Source: Anastatus disparis (Eukaryota; Arthropoda; Insecta; Hymenoptera; Eupelmidae). From it: DNA of 64,000 nucleotides. The position numbers and the translations under genes were made by a program. Under the pieces are notes generated by a model. That model was not told the DNA's origin. It made no database searches and worked only from the letters and a program-made list of their open reading frames with translations. Shown piece by piece: positions 12,041 to 24,200 of the stretch. Where the stretch lies: positions 10,293,501 through 10,357,500 of the forward strand of contig JAFFSR010000244.1 in the NCBI GenBank assembly GCA_017163975.1. Direction: 5' to 3'. Every line of letters starts with the position of its first letter. Position 1 is the stretch's first letter.

Positions 12041-12779
12041 GACAATTTTTATTGATTAGCTTGGTCATTTCATTTCATCGTATTTTTAGATTTTTTCATT
12101 TATTTTGTTTTATTTTAAATAAACTTACAGAAATTTTTTAACTTTTTTTATTGTATTACGTCAATTGATATTTACATTTATTTAATATTAAATATTAAAA
12201 GCTTCTTCTTGCCTTCTTGAACCTTTCAGGCTTTAATTTTTGTTTCTTTAGAAAATGTTCTGATAACCATTTCAGGATAAAAGAAAATTATATTATACAA
12301 TTTTTTTTGAGTTTTCTCAATTCCTAGCACGCGTTTGAAACTTAGGCACCCAATTTACTTTTGGTCAGAAAAAATTAAAACTATTTTTTAAAACCACTTG
12401 AATATTAAAGTTTTAAAGTTTCAAGACTATCTAATAATTTTAATGGGCAAAATTTTTACTAATTTTTTCATTCGATTCTCCTCCTATAAAAAACTTTACT
12501 ACTATTGAATTATCAGAAATCTATAACAAATGTTGATGTTGATCAATAAAAATTAAAAATATCTATATTGGTTCAATTAAGATGAAAAATAATATCTTTT
12601 CATTTTCATTGTTTATTAAAACATATCTACGTAAATGACGAATACTTTTTCGCAATTATCAATTATTATTTTTACAATTAACAATTTAAGCAAGATTAAT
12701 TTTTAGAAAAATAGATGCAGTTTGTTACAGTTTAGTTTAAATGTATAAATAATTTTATTCTATGAAATACGTAAAACAA
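12041..12779. other. AT-rich intergenic DNA, no feature seen
   Basis: Nothing supported. Confidence 0.4.
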
Positions 12780-13560
12780 ACAACCTCAGACCATAATTTT
12801 CACATCCGAAGCAACCGTTCCATCATTCTAGATCACCAAAAAAGAAAAAAGAAAAATCGAAAATACATATAAAAGGAGTCATCCACTTCCTTCATCATCA
12901 ATAGCTTAACATCTCTCTATGTCATTCATAATGTATATCCAACCTTCAACAGCATATATATGTGAACGTGTTCCGGTATTCGTTTTCCGTTTGCATAGTC
13001 AAACCACTTAATTCTTGTAACTGATCAGGCGTGATTCACATCATCGCAGGTTACAAACAAAACAAAAAGAGAAAAAATATACATGTATAAAGAAAGAGAT
13101 CTCTTTGGTTCTTATTCTTTTTTTCAAATGATGGCGCAGATGTGTCAACTTGGGTATATGTGGGGATCCCAAGATGTCGATAACGAAAAAGATGATCGAT
13201 GTCCTATGCAACAACGACGACATCAAGACCATGTACGATGACAACTTCTTCTTTTTTTTTATTATTTGTTTCTTTTAATCTCTTGTCTTTTTTTCTTAAC
13301 GTGTCTTCTTCGCCTCTGTGAACGTGTGTATAGGTATACATTTCTTTTTTGGTCCTTTGGGTAACAGCAGCTTTCTCTTCAGGATGGGAGAGTAAAAGGA
13401 ATGGCGATAAGGTGAAAACAACGGGAATTTGGGATGGTGTGTGCATGTCTCTTTCTCTCTCTCTCTTTTTTTATCCCATGTTTAAAGGCTATACATTTTC
13501 GTGGGAGAATACTTTTACAAGCATGAAATTCGATGCTGGGGAGGTAAGGATAATTCATTG
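12780..13560. promoter_or_regulatory. candidate regulatory island, about 780 bp
   Basis: Long balanced block with a palindromic GGGGATCCC near 13163 (NF-kB/Dorsal-like half-sites) and CT tracts at 13450-13470. The frames on both strands overlap each other and are dominated by low-complexity residues, so I read it as noncoding. Confidence 0.3.
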
Positions 13561-15039
13561 ATTTAAGAAGCTGATTTAAAGATGATTTTAAAGGGTACTG
13601 ATGAATATTAATTGAATATGCATCGTTATTGGATGCTCAATGATTGTTTAATGTTCAAACTAAATTTCACATATTTTGGAAATACGACATTTTACCAGGA
13701 CCGTGTGATAGGGAATATATTATTTTAGTGAAGAGTAAAAGTCTTTTTCTACTTTAAATTTTTTTTAATTTTATTGTTACGGGAATTATAATAATCAAAA
13801 TTCAGATAAAGTTTTCGTTTTCATGAAATTCTTATTTAATTGTCAATACAAAAGCATTATTTTCATGACTGCATTTTGCGACTTAAACTATGAAATTGAG
13901 TTTTAAAAGAAGTATTTTAAAAATGTCTCATCAATATTGCTTGCTCACAAATGTTTGTTTGAGACATTATCACGATGAAAACATTGAAAGAACAATGACA
14001 TTAACTATAAATATTTTTGTTATAAACTTTGATTACTTTTTATTTCAATTTATAAGAATCAAAAAATTCGTTTTATTTATAATAATAGAAATCAAATTTA
14101 AAAATTAGTTTAGCCTAAGTATATGCGTATATCGATATAATCAATGCAAACAATATTAAAAATTATAAATATAAATATATTTTACTAACAGTCCTTTATA
14201 AGCTAACAAAATTCATCATATTGCTACAACGGTGAGCAAAGATAAACGCGTAGTACATTTCTATTTTTAATTTATTTTAATGAAGATTAATCCACCACAT
14301 TATAATACAATTTTTCACATTCTTCTTATTAAAATTTCTATACTTTTATTTATGAATACATTTACATCCTCTTCTGTTTTTCTATTTTACTATAAAAGGA
14401 ATACAAAATTACAATGAAGTACAAAACTTCCCATCTTACCCATTTCCATTTTACTTCAAGTATTATATGTATGTTGATGCATTATTAATTGCGCAAGTAA
14501 TGTTTATAATTAATTAGGCATTTACTGGCTGAGCTATAAAAGCATAGAACATAATCACAATAAATTAGCACACAATAAATACTTTTTAAACAATCATATG
14601 AAATTTTTTTCTTATTTATGTCATTAATATATTTCCATAATTATCCAATATAAAAATTTTGTGTTGCTTGCAATGCAACAAATTATCAGTAAAATATTAT
14701 AAGTTACTACAATAATTTTCACTATAAATAATGACACTTTAAACGTAAAAGTCAAATAATACTATAATTTATAATCACAACAAAATATGTACTTTAAAAG
14801 TGCAACAGATTTTATTGAACCAATTACTCCTTTCTTAAGTTTGTAAAAATATTAAGGATCATATTATACAAACGTAGAAGTAGATATTTGATATTTGAAT
14901 TGTGGAAAAGATAAAGAATGAATTATAGAAAATAATTTGAAAGAAACATCATAAATTTATTAACACCAAAATTCTTAAAGCATTGAATTAAAAAAAAAGT
15001 TAAAAATTAAAAAAAGAGAAAAACAAGGATCTTGTGAAT
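13561..15039. other. AT-rich intergenic DNA, no feature seen
   Basis: Uniformly AT-rich; I find no gene, RNA or clear repeat. Confidence 0.4.
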
Positions 15040-15440
15040 CATAAATAAACGTAATAAGTGAATATATAAGGGGATGAAAAAAAAAAAGGAAATGAGGACG
15101 GGAAGCGAGAGCGCGAGAAGTGACTCTTTGAAAAAGAGAACGAACGAGAGAGACTGAAAGAAAGAGAGAGAGAGAGAGAAAGAACAGCAAGTGCACTTCT
15201 TGTGAATTTATCGTCGCATGGGTTAGAGAAGGCAGTGATTGTCAAACGGCATCCAAGCATGAACGAGACGTTGACACGGAGCTTACAGAAGAAGAGGCAA
15301 CAGAGATTATCTCTCTTGTGTGTGACCTCAAAAAAAAAAAAAAAAATAAAAAAAAAATGAGAGCTCAAACAGTCATCATCGAGTCAGTTGTCGTTGTCTC
15401 TTCTCTCTTGTATTTTTCTTTCTTCGCTCTATCTTTCGAC
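15040..15440. promoter_or_regulatory. GAGA-rich island
   Basis: Purine-rich strand with (GA)n at about 15160-15180, an A-run at 15330-15358 and a following CT-rich stretch. The 109-codon frame on the minus strand is a Phe/Ser-rich reading of this tract and is not a gene. Confidence 0.28.
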
Positions 15441-16029
15441 TTTTTTTTAATTCTCTTTCTTTCTTTTTGATCATGTTCTTTTGGATATAAGGAAATAATC
15501 AGATGAAAGAGAAGCATTTCAAAAACAATAAAATATTCATAACATACACACGCTTTGATTTATTTTGAAAGAGTTAATCAGTTGTATAAAAACAAAAAAA
15601 GAACTTGCTTTTTTTTCTTAACTTTTTATATAATATATAAAAGAACTCTTGACATTGATAATATTTCTTTTATAATTAATAAAGTGATTCAGAGAAATAA
15701 AATTATGTTTTTAATTTTTTGTAAAACTGTATGACTTTCGTATAAGGCATGTGTCGATAGTTAACAAAAAATAAGAATATTTTTCTTTGATTCTTAAATA
15801 AACGAATAAATAAGATTTAAATAATAAATTTAAATTTATTATTAAATCAGCAACTAAAACTTTTAATTTTGAATAATTTAAATTTCAAACTAAAAACTAC
15901 ATATATATAATTGACAAAAATAATTTTCTAATAATACACGTTTAAGAATACAAAGATTTAACGATAAGTAAAAATATCCAGAAATAAGAAAATACTCATT
16001 ATACTTTCTCACTTTGAGAAAGTTCACAA
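15441..16029. other. AT-rich intergenic DNA, no feature seen
   Basis: Nothing supported. Confidence 0.4.
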
Positions 16030-16400
16030 AAAAATAACACAAGCATCACACGAGTCCCTTTTTCGGGCACGATAAAGAGAGAGAAAAAGAGAAGCTTTTT
16101 TTGTTTGTTTTATTAGGTTTTAAAGCTGCTAGCGCGAGTGCGCCTTGTTTTAATGCAAGTCGCGCTAGAGGGTGACAAACAGCCTTCCAAATTCCAGAAA
16201 TTCGCTACATGAGTTTATATACTATAAAACCTCCGATTTAGAAACTCTCGCTGTTGGGCGCGTGCGACAGGGAGAGCAAAATGATCTCTTTGAGTATACA
16301 CAAGATTTAAAAGAATCGTTTTTCAACTCTTTCGTAGAAACTCTTTGCTTGCTCTTATCGATGAAGATAAAAATATACAGTGCAATATGGAATTATAAAT
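16030..16400. promoter_or_regulatory. candidate regulatory island with CTAGCGCGA inverted repeat
   Basis: Contains perfect 9 bp arms CTAGCGCGA (16129-16137) and TCGCGCTAG (16160-16168) around a 22 bp loop, in otherwise AT-rich DNA. GAGA tract at about 16075-16092. No gene seen. Confidence 0.33.
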
Positions 16401-16610
16401 GGACTTGTAGATTCATTTAAATGCTTTTTTTTTTAAAAAAAAAAGTTAAAAATATCGTTAATACTTAAAATAATATTTAACACATTTATTATTGAGTAAT
16501 TTAATTTTTTATGATTGATGGGTTGCAAAAATATATACGTCATAAATTCATTAAATAAACAAAATTGTCTGTAATGTATTTCTCTCAAAAATATAATAAT
16601 TTTTTTCCAG

Positions 16611-16814
16611 AATGCAAAAAGTAATTAAAGAAATTAATTATTTATTATTGAAAGTATTTCGTATGCTTTTTGAAAACTTATCCGATCAATATCGATCAAA
16701 ATTCGTGCAAAGAAAATGTACGACGCAAGCATTTCAAGCCTCGAGTCAGTCTAATCAGCAACAACTGTTTCAGGAGATTCATCGAATCGGCATATTATTC
16801 TTTTTGAAATCAAT
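16611..16814 (+). other. possible orphan coding exon, unrecognised
   Basis: An open stretch of 68 codons bounded by a good acceptor (TTTTTTCCAG, ends 16610) and a good donor (CAAT|GTAAGT at 16815). The reading MQKVIKEINYLLLK ... SNQQQLFQEIHRIG is not low-complexity, but I do not recognise it. It lies just upstream of the dead pogo transposase on the same strand, so it may be that element's 5' part rather than a host exon. Confidence 0.25.
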
Positions 16815-17130
16815 GTAAGTTAGTTGTCAGTAAATAAATTTTTTTATTTAATCATTTCAGGAACGTAAAGATCTTTAATGAATGAAAGAAGAATAGAGAT
16901 AGTAGTTGATGTAAAACAGTAAAGCAAGATTTTTTTTGACAAAAAATGGTGCAAATATATACAAAACTTGCGAAAAAAGTTAATTTTATTAAAAATAATT
17001 CCCCTGGACTTGATTGGTATCAGAATTTTTGCGAAGAAATTCTCAAATTGTTATACACATAGCAGAAAATTTAACATTTAGTAGAGCCAAACTGAGTGCA
17101 GTAGAAATCAAAGCATGGTTTAATGGAGTA

Positions 17131-18225
17131 GGGAAGACCCAGGTTAAAAGTAACAGGGGTAAGAATTAACAGTCAATTTAGGGACGCAAACAGTCCTACA
17201 GGTTCTGTAGTTGACTTAATACGTTTAATATAATTGCTTCTGTTATGTAAATATATTCAGTACCTTGCAGTACATCGCAAAGGAAAAGTGTGCGACGTAG
17301 CGAATTGTCAGAAACTAAAAAATTTCCACCTACTTAAATGCTTGTTATTTATTTCATTCGATGTAATTAATAGAATTCAAATGATTTTATGTTAATCTAC
17401 TCCAATAATTTTTTGCCATTCTAACCTCAAAATCGCAACTTCGTTGTTCTTTTTTGACTCTCATGGCAAAAATATGGTTTGCAACTGGTATGAAATGTAC
17501 TATTAATAAGCACATTAATATATTTTAAGATTTATTTTTAAATATTTAAAAAGTTAATAAATCTTTGGGGCAAATATTAACACTGTTAATATGTAAAGAT
17601 ATATTTTAAAAGAATGACGAAATGCGATGGATAAAAAATTAATTTACCCTGGTAGAAATTTACTCTAGATCTGTCTAGATCTGTCTAGTTTTGTATGTTA
17701 AATAATCGAGGCCTCGATAAAACTAGACAAATTTTCTACCAGGGTAATGAAAACTTTACTGAAATCTTTTTTATAACATTATATATGATGTTTGTAACTA
17801 TAAATTTTCTAGAAGACGAAAATTGATGTTATTTTTACCTTCAAAAAGATAAAAAAATCATTTTTTCATATTTTGTTGCAATTTTGTTTTTTATATATTT
17901 TATTTGTTATTTGGATATACATTGAAAAGTATGTAACTGTTGCCTACATTAATTAAATACTTGTATCCATTATTAAATTGCATTTTTATAATAAAAAAAA
18001 TGATGTTAATACTTACCCCAAACGCGGGGCAAATATTAATATGGAAACTTTTTTAATAAATTTTCTCCCCGCAAAAAATCTAATGATGATTTTTAAAATT
18101 CATGCACCAAATTATAGCTGAAGTGATTCACTAATATATACTATAAGCGTGATACTCAAAAAATACGTAGATTAAAAAATAGAGATACTTTTTTAAAAAG
18201 TGTTAATACTAGACCTGGTCTCCCC
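17131..18225. mobile_element. TA-flanked nonautonomous DNA transposon nested in the pogo relic
   Basis: The ends are inverted: GGGAAGACCCAGGT at the left and ACCTGGTCTCCCC at the right, each next to TA (17129-17130 and 18226-18227), as for Tc1/mariner/pogo target duplications. The motif GGGGCAAATATTAA and its relatives recur near 17569 and 18025. No open frame. A smaller MITE (17647-17744) has landed inside it. Confidence 0.7.
17647..17744. mobile_element. 98 bp MITE, CCCTGGTAGAAATTT terminal inverted repeats
   Basis: CCCTGGTAGAAATTT at the left faces AAATTTTCTACCAGGG at the right, and both ends are flanked by TA. The interior has a second pairing around TCGAGGCCTCGA. A compact Tc1/mariner-type MITE, and the youngest layer of a three-deep nest. 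Confidence 0.82.
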
Positions 18226-18960
18226 TAGAAGTAAATTTAAGAAAAAACAAAATTATTTAATATAGAACCCTCTAGAATATTCAATGCTGATAAATCAGTT
18301 TTTTCGTTAAACCTTAATGCTACTGATGTACTCGTGGAAAATAAAAAAAGGACAAAGAAAATATATCCTCATTTATAGCAAATGCTGCTGGTGAAGTTGC
18401 TCCAGTTTTAGTTTTGTTTAAATACCAAAAAATTCCAGTATCCTTCACAGTAAAAGCACCACATGATTTTGTTATTGTTCGCTCTGATGATGGACAGTTG
18501 GATAGCAAAGTTTTTATTTTAATATATTAAAAATAGATTTTGTCCATGGTTTGTGAAACAAAAAATTACATTTCCAGTAATACATTTGTAGATGGACAAT
18601 TTTTGGCACATTACTTTATGTTTGAGTCAGTTTTGCAAAGCTAATTAGATTCATCGCTTTGCATCCAAATACCGCACATATCTTACAGCCTCTTTATGAT
18701 GGTTTGTTTTCTCCTATGAAGCTATAATACGCTAAAATAGTTAAAAAATACCGATTTAAAAATAAGAAATTAAAAGAAATTTTTAAATTTGCATTACTTA
18801 TTCAAACAACATGAGAAAATTTAGATCTTCACGAAATTCTTCGAAAAGCATTATAATCTTGCGGACTTCATCTATTAGATGCATATTAGCAATTAATTAT
18901 AATAAAGTAATATCTGAAAGTGATAATCAATTGGATCAAAAAGAAATATTAATAAAAGAA

Positions 18961-19380
18961 GAGTTATTACACAAGTTAAAAAAATTTATTAAGTCTAATA
19001 TTCTAAATAAATTAAAATTTTTTTTTATGACACAGTAGATGATTGTAGAATCTAAAATAATAAAGTAACGGATTATTTGAACTTTATTAATTGATTATTT
19101 TATAACCAAAAGTAACAATTGTAATTAAAATTATAATATTTGATAATTATAAGAAAAAAATATTAAAATTTTTGTGGATCTTATCTTGCATTTACACCTT
19201 TAAAATTTTTCGATCAATGATAATAACAGCCTCTCAAAACTTAGCGCGTAAGTAACGTATTATAAGCAGCTTTTTCATGTGTACATCGCTAGATTTCAGA
19301 TGATTCTTAAAAACAATACATATATTCATAGTATCAATACAATACATATATAAAATAAAAAATGTTATGAAAATAAAAAA
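18961..19380. other. AT-rich DNA between transposase relic and tRNA gene
   Basis: No feature seen, apart from T-runs just downstream (minus strand) of the tRNA gene that would serve as its terminator. Confidence 0.4.
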
Positions 19381-19390
19381 TAAAAAAAAT

Positions 19391-19462
19391 GGGCTCAGCC
19401 GGGATTTGAACCCGGGACCTCTCGCACCCAAAGCGAGAATCATACCCCTAGACCACTGAGCC
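19391..19462 (-). tRNA. tRNA-Pro (anticodon UGG)
   Basis: Seventy-two bases that fold fully into a cloverleaf on the minus strand. The acceptor GGCTCAG pairs with CTGAGCC, with discriminator C. The anticodon stem TCTCG/CGAGA holds the loop CTTTGGGTG with anticodon TGG. The T arm CCGGG-TTCAAAT-CCCGG is perfect. The A box is TGGTCTAGGGG and the B box GGTTCAAATCC. There is no encoded CCA and no intron, and a T-rich stretch at 19382-19390 (T8 on the minus strand) ends transcription by Pol III. All stems pair, so the gene looks functional, in contrast to the SINE heads elsewhere. Confidence 0.96.
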
Positions 19463-20389
19463 GTACGTTAATAATGTATATTACATGAGAATACTTTCTG
19501 TAACTTTCTAAAAAAAGAGAGAAAAATAACTACTCAACGACCTCCATAATCAACTTCTTTCGGCTCCTTTCTCCTACGGGCCTCGTATGCGGTAGTATTA
19601 CAAAATATACGTATACGTATATAGTTCGGGCCGACTTTTCATTTTACATGTGTCTACCTTCACACACTCACACATACCTAAGAATAGAATGATTCTAAAA
19701 ATAAAGTATATGATTAGATTTTTTAATATCTCAATATTATAATACGATATTATGTCGAAAAATAATTCAAGCAATGAAGTTATATCTTCATATAAAAGAA
19801 TAAAACGTTTTCTGGTTTATATAATTACAGTGGTTATATTAAAAATAATGTATAATGAAAAATTTTTATCTTCTACTTCGAATATAATTTATTGTTTATA
19901 ATTTTCATTTTTTTTTATAGTTAATTAAATTAGATTTTATATACTCTTTCATTTTTATTTAATTAAATCCCACTGTGATAATTTTGACATGTAATCATTT
20001 TTACAGAAATTTTTACAATTTTCTTCATCCATACTTTTTGTACTAATTGTATAATATAATTCATAGCGATAATACTATCGATTTAATAAACAACTCTATA
20101 GTTCTTTTTACTTTGAAAATGAAGATGAGATTTAGATATAAGAATAATATTAGTTAGTTCTAATATTTGAAAGCATCGCAAAGAGAAAAAAAAATTTTAA
20201 TCCCATTTCAAATCGATGAAAAATCGCTTGGCTTGATAAGAACATCAAAGATATAATCCGTAGCGTGACAGATATGTATAAACGTCAACAATAGTTTAGC
20301 AAGAGATAAAGAGATACAGAATAAAAGCCACCTGCTTTCAAGTTTAAATGTTAAATTTACATAGATATATTAAAGCTTGAAAAAAAAGG
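19463..20389. other. intergenic DNA with small island at 19550-19680
   Basis: A short balanced segment at 19550-19680 lies upstream of the tRNA gene; the remainder is AT-rich. Nothing specific recognised. Confidence 0.35.
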
Positions 20390-20690
20390 GAGGAGGGGGC
20401 ACTTGCGCGCGAATCCGGGGCGGACAGAATTTTAAATTAATTGACGCGCTCGATCGGCAAAGCAAACTGTGTATATGTATATGTACCGGCAAAAGCATCA
20501 GTTCAAGACTCATAGCTCGTTAATTGGCAGATTATAGGCGGCTTTGGAATGTTCATTAGTCCTCCTCGTTGCATGCGCTTTTACCTACACGTGTTTTTCG
20601 TTTGTGTATAAATATACACATTTCCCATGTGCGTGAACATTTCTCTTTTTTTTTCTTTCTTTTTGGCGCAGGTGTTTATTTGGATTTTGA
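20390..20690. promoter_or_regulatory. candidate enhancer with homeodomain and TEAD-like sites
   Basis: In about 150 bp it holds TTAATTGACG and TTAATTGGCAG (homeodomain cores), GGAATGTTC (TEAD/Scalloped-like) and CATTAGTC, in balanced DNA that stands out from AT-rich flanks. Enhancer identity is inferred. The combination is the kind expected of wing or appendage regulation. Confidence 0.4.
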
Positions 20691-21059
20691 TCTCACTTCT
20701 ACTATTGTGACAATATAAGAGCAAAAATTGTTATCGGTATAAATTCAGTTGGTTAATAGATGATAAGATCTAAAATTTATAAAAATCTAAAATCATTTGA
20801 ATATGAATCATATGCTTCAAAGGTCACAATTATTTTTATCCAGAATAAATAAAAATAAAAATAAACTTTTCATAATGGAAAAAATTAAACAGAAAAGATA
20901 TTTTTACATTCTACTAAAAAGTAATGTTGTTTCATTTTTTATTGTAAAAGGGCGTTATTTCGTTATAAACCAAAAAAAAGAATATTATTATTAAATCATA
21001 TAAATCATTTCATTTTTCAATAATTTTTTAATTTTTGCTCTTACAAGGAGAGTGTCAGG

Positions 21060-21844
21060 GTATTGGGTGGTCGATTTTATTCAAATTTCTCTAGTTACAA
21101 GGATAATTAAATATGTGAGTATGTCAAAATAGTGCATTATATCTCGCTTCGCTTGGGTAAAAAAGTCAGTCTCAGTCCGAAATCCCCTAGCTCACGCTTT
21201 CAGTGCATGTCGACGGCCGAGGTTAAGGTATCATTCAATAGTATATTATGCACCTAGAGAGAAAAAAATTAAGAATGTCTGAAATTGCTTGGAAATTATC
21301 ACCCAAGTCAAGAGAGAGAAAACAAACATCTTAAGGCATTCTTTATTTACTTCCAATGGTGCATATATGAATTTTTTATACGTGGCGCGTATAGCAGGTA
21401 CTTTACTATTCGCTGAGAGGGAGTAAAATACTCACTTTACATGCAGTACGTAGAATAGTAATATTTCGATACTTGAGAGAGAAAGTGATTTTAACCTCGT
21501 GTAAACTTTTCACCCTCGCTTCGCTCGAGCGTAAACATCCACACGAGGTTCAACTCACTCTCTTGCACTCGTATCGAAAACCGCTATTTCGTATTCGGTA
21601 TGCGAGAATAGTATATTATGCAACTAGGGAGTAAAGTCGCACATTCTTTCTGAGGGGAAGTCTGCGATTCGACCAAGCGAAACGTGGGTAGTAAATTCCC
21701 GAGGGAGAAATTAGACTTTAGTCTCGAGTTGCATATTGTGCTTTATTCGTACCTCAACATATTGATATTTTTTTTTTCAAACTAACGGACATTACTGTCC
21801 TTTGCATTGAATATTCGCATTTAAGACAACACAGTTGACATATT
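21060..21844. repeat. unclassified dispersed repeat with internal palindrome (copy A)
   Basis: Contains an inverted repeat centred near 21520: TTTCGATACTTGAGAGAGA faces TCTCTTGCACTCGTATCGAAA, and AACCTCGTGT faces ACACGAGGTT. The strings GTATATTATGCAACTAGGGAG and CGAGTTGCATATTGTGCTTTA are partly inverted copies of each other. Related sequence recurs at 60545-60920. No coding potential. Class unknown. Confidence 0.6.
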
Positions 21845-21964
21845 ATTTAACGTGGTGTCAACCCACGGCAGAGTCAGTGAAAATAGCGACCAGACGGGGA
21901 ATCGATCTCTCGCCAACGAGAATACGAGTCCCGCACCTTTAGCCATTACGCCACCAAGCTCAAC
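21845..21964 (-). repeat. second tRNA-derived SINE family, 120 bp
   Basis: On the minus strand the head has an A box TGGCGTAATGGC and a B box GATCGATTCCCC, different from the main family. It nevertheless ends in CACGTTAAATAATA, close to the ACGTTAAATAAA end of the main family. It lies between two parts of the dispersed repeat of 21.06-22.2 kb, so it probably inserted into it. Confidence 0.7.
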
Positions 21965-22200
21965 AATATAAAATAATTAATACAAAATTAAAATATTTAA
22001 TAAAAAAATTCAACAATCTATTCAATTTTATAAGTTTTCAATTTAGCGGGAGAAAAGTACTTTCCTTCCCGCTTTTGCAGAAGGAATGTATTTTTTCTCT
22101 CGTAAAATTTTAGAAGTTAGAAATCTTTTTCTTTCGGCCTGCTTTTTGGGTTAATAAAGTGGCCATTACTGTTGAGATAGAAATAGGGTATTTTTTATAT
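21965..22200. repeat. distal part of the unclassified dispersed repeat
   Basis: GGCCTGCTTTTTGGGTTAAT followed by AAAGTGG here is an inverted match to sequence at 60645-60677. TTTTATAAGTTTTCAATTT with a following GGGAGAA block also resembles 60718-60745. It is therefore probably the continuation of copy A past the SINE. Confidence 0.45.
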
Positions 22201-22979
22201 TACATAAGCAAGAAATCCAAATAAAAATTAAAGAATTTTGATATTGGACGTAGCAGGAGGATAACGGAAAATTTTCTGTTTCTAAATGTTACAGAAGTAT
22301 TCTGCGCAAAAGTAAAAATTGTTAACTTTATCCAAAATATAGTTATAATCCTTGTAGAGTTTAAATTGCTTACAAATTTTTTTCTGTTTACATTCATATT
22401 TTTGAAACTAGGTGGTTTATGGTTAATCCATAAATTTTAAAGTACTAATTACATCAGGAAGGATGTTAATTTGAAATGTTTTTTATTCAAATCCTGTATT
22501 TAAAAACTTCTCAATTAATGCTTGATATTAATAATAATTTTTAATCGGACAATAGGAAGAAGAGCTTTTTACATGACTACGAGAGATTTTTCATAGACGC
22601 ATATCAATTTACTATCATACCTCCTTGAGCGTTCACAACTACTTGATTCATTAATTTTTAATTAAATTGCTGAATCTTTCAATAAATAACCAAATCAAAT
22701 TTAAAATAAGATGATGATTTTAGCCATATAACATTGTAATTATATCCATATGGAATTCTTATTTACAATATTACACTGAAACATAATTATAAAGTTATTT
22801 ATCATCAACTTGACTATGAAAATAATCATAAAAGTAATAGTAGTTGTACTGGAATCTTTGAAATGCAAAAATTGGGAAGATCAATTATTTTAATTTTTAC
22901 ATGTACAAAATATTTCAAAATATTTTGATAAAAAAGCATGGAATAATTAACTTAATTGTAAACACTAATTCATTTATCT
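22201..22979. other. AT-rich intergenic DNA, no feature seen
   Basis: Nothing supported. Confidence 0.4.
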
Positions 22980-23180
22980 GAGGTCGTCAGTAGCTTATTC
23001 GGTAGAGCGATGGATTCGTAATCTCGAGGTCCCGAGTTCGAATCCCGCTCTCGGCGGCCAATTGATACAAGCACCACTGTACATTCCATGTGCTTTGTTC
23101 ACAAACACACTGAAACGACTTCCATCGCTAATTATCGCAATGATAGCATAAATACAGCGACGTTAAGTAAAATAAAAAAC
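22980..23180 (+). repeat. tRNA-derived SINE, copy 4
   Basis: Full-length: GGTAGAGCGATGG after the A box, B box GAGTTCGAATCCC, the GCACCACTGTACATTCCATG body and the tail AGCGACGTTAAGTAAAATAA. Plus orientation. Confidence 0.9.
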
Positions 23181-23819
23181 AAAAAAAATATGCTCCTTCA
23201 AAAATATACTCCTCCAAAAATATATTAATTTTTTTAGTTTCATTGAGTGCGTAAAAGAAAGCGACAGCATAGGTAGCTAAGAACGAAAGCTTCAGTTCAA
23301 TTTTCAATAACTTGATATAATTTTTTGTGTACAATTTTCGAAAAATAATGTTACGTATGCCAATTTGTTGTTTTACTCGCCATTTTTGTATTATTAATTA
23401 CAAAATAAAATAAATATCTATCTATTTGTTTACATAAGATTTTATTATCACTTCGCTTAAATATTATCGAGATTTATCACCAATTTTACGTGCAATAAAA
23501 TATTTTTTGCTCAACGTGATCCACTAAATTAGTTTATACAGGATGTAGGTAGGTTTTTATAAAGGTTTTAATAATTTATCATCGTAAGGCCGAAGCGAGA
23601 GATAAATAACCGTGATCAATTTCATAATAATTGATGAGATTTAAAAATATATTTAATGTACAATAATTACAACGCAGATAAATTAAATTCATTTACTTTA
23701 TCACCTACAAGATGAAAAAATAATAATAAAAAGTTGGCATTTCTCACAATGCGTTTCAGGATACTTTACCAAAATTACAAAAATTACGTAATTAAAAAGA
23801 AAAAAAAAGAAGTCTCTAA
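23181..23819. other. AT-rich intergenic DNA, no feature seen
   Basis: Nothing supported. Confidence 0.4.
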
Positions 23820-24200
23820 CCTCGTTATAATTTTGATGTGATTTTTTGAAGCGCACAAAACTCTCGCGAACAAGTGTCACGGGCAAGCGTTATCATTGCG
23901 CAATTAGCGAGTTGGCGCGTTGATGAACACGATGCCTCGATAACTGGCTGCTGGGCTTAATTGAGAGAAGACCTGCTCTTTCTCTTTTTCTTTCTCTCTC
24001 TCTCGAAAACGAGGTAATGGTTGTACGTGTCGTTTCTTCCTCCCCTTTCCTCTACTTTTTTTTTAATTAAGTCCTTTACACTTGTGGTAGCACTAGATGT
24101 TATATGCACTCGTTTTTTGCGTATGGTACAAATTACCATCTTGACATCAAGTAAGAATGTCAACGTTTGTGTGTTTGTGTAAGCAAGAAATTAGTGATTT
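23820..24200. promoter_or_regulatory. candidate regulatory island with homeodomain cores and CT tract
   Basis: Balanced sequence with GCAATTAGC near 23900 and GCTTAATTGAG near 23955, followed by a (CT)n tract at about 23980-24003. No coding signal. Confidence 0.35.

Larger units (their letters stand above)
16900..18960 (+). pseudogene. dead pogo/Tigger-type DDE transposase, interrupted by a nested element
   Basis: Fragments in shifting frames read like a Tigger/jerky family transposase. Around 16990-17120 is a CENP-B-type DNA-binding piece (SPGLDWYQNF, then an SRAKLSAVE-like piece). From about 18260 is the catalytic part: RIFNADKSVFSL, NAAGEVAPVLVLFKYQ, and near 18650 IALHPNTAHILQPLYDG, which matches the conserved LYPNATHILQPLD-type block. 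Frameshifts and stops are scattered throughout, so it is long dead. An 1,095 bp TA-flanked element (17131-18225) splits it; joining the flanks restores colinearity of the family order. The family encodes cut-and-paste transposases related to CENP-B; no function is expected here. Confidence 0.78.

Noticed and set aside
15039..15368. 109-codon minus-strand frame
   Set aside because: It reads a GA-rich tract as Phe/Ser repeats; no domain-like pattern, no splice context.
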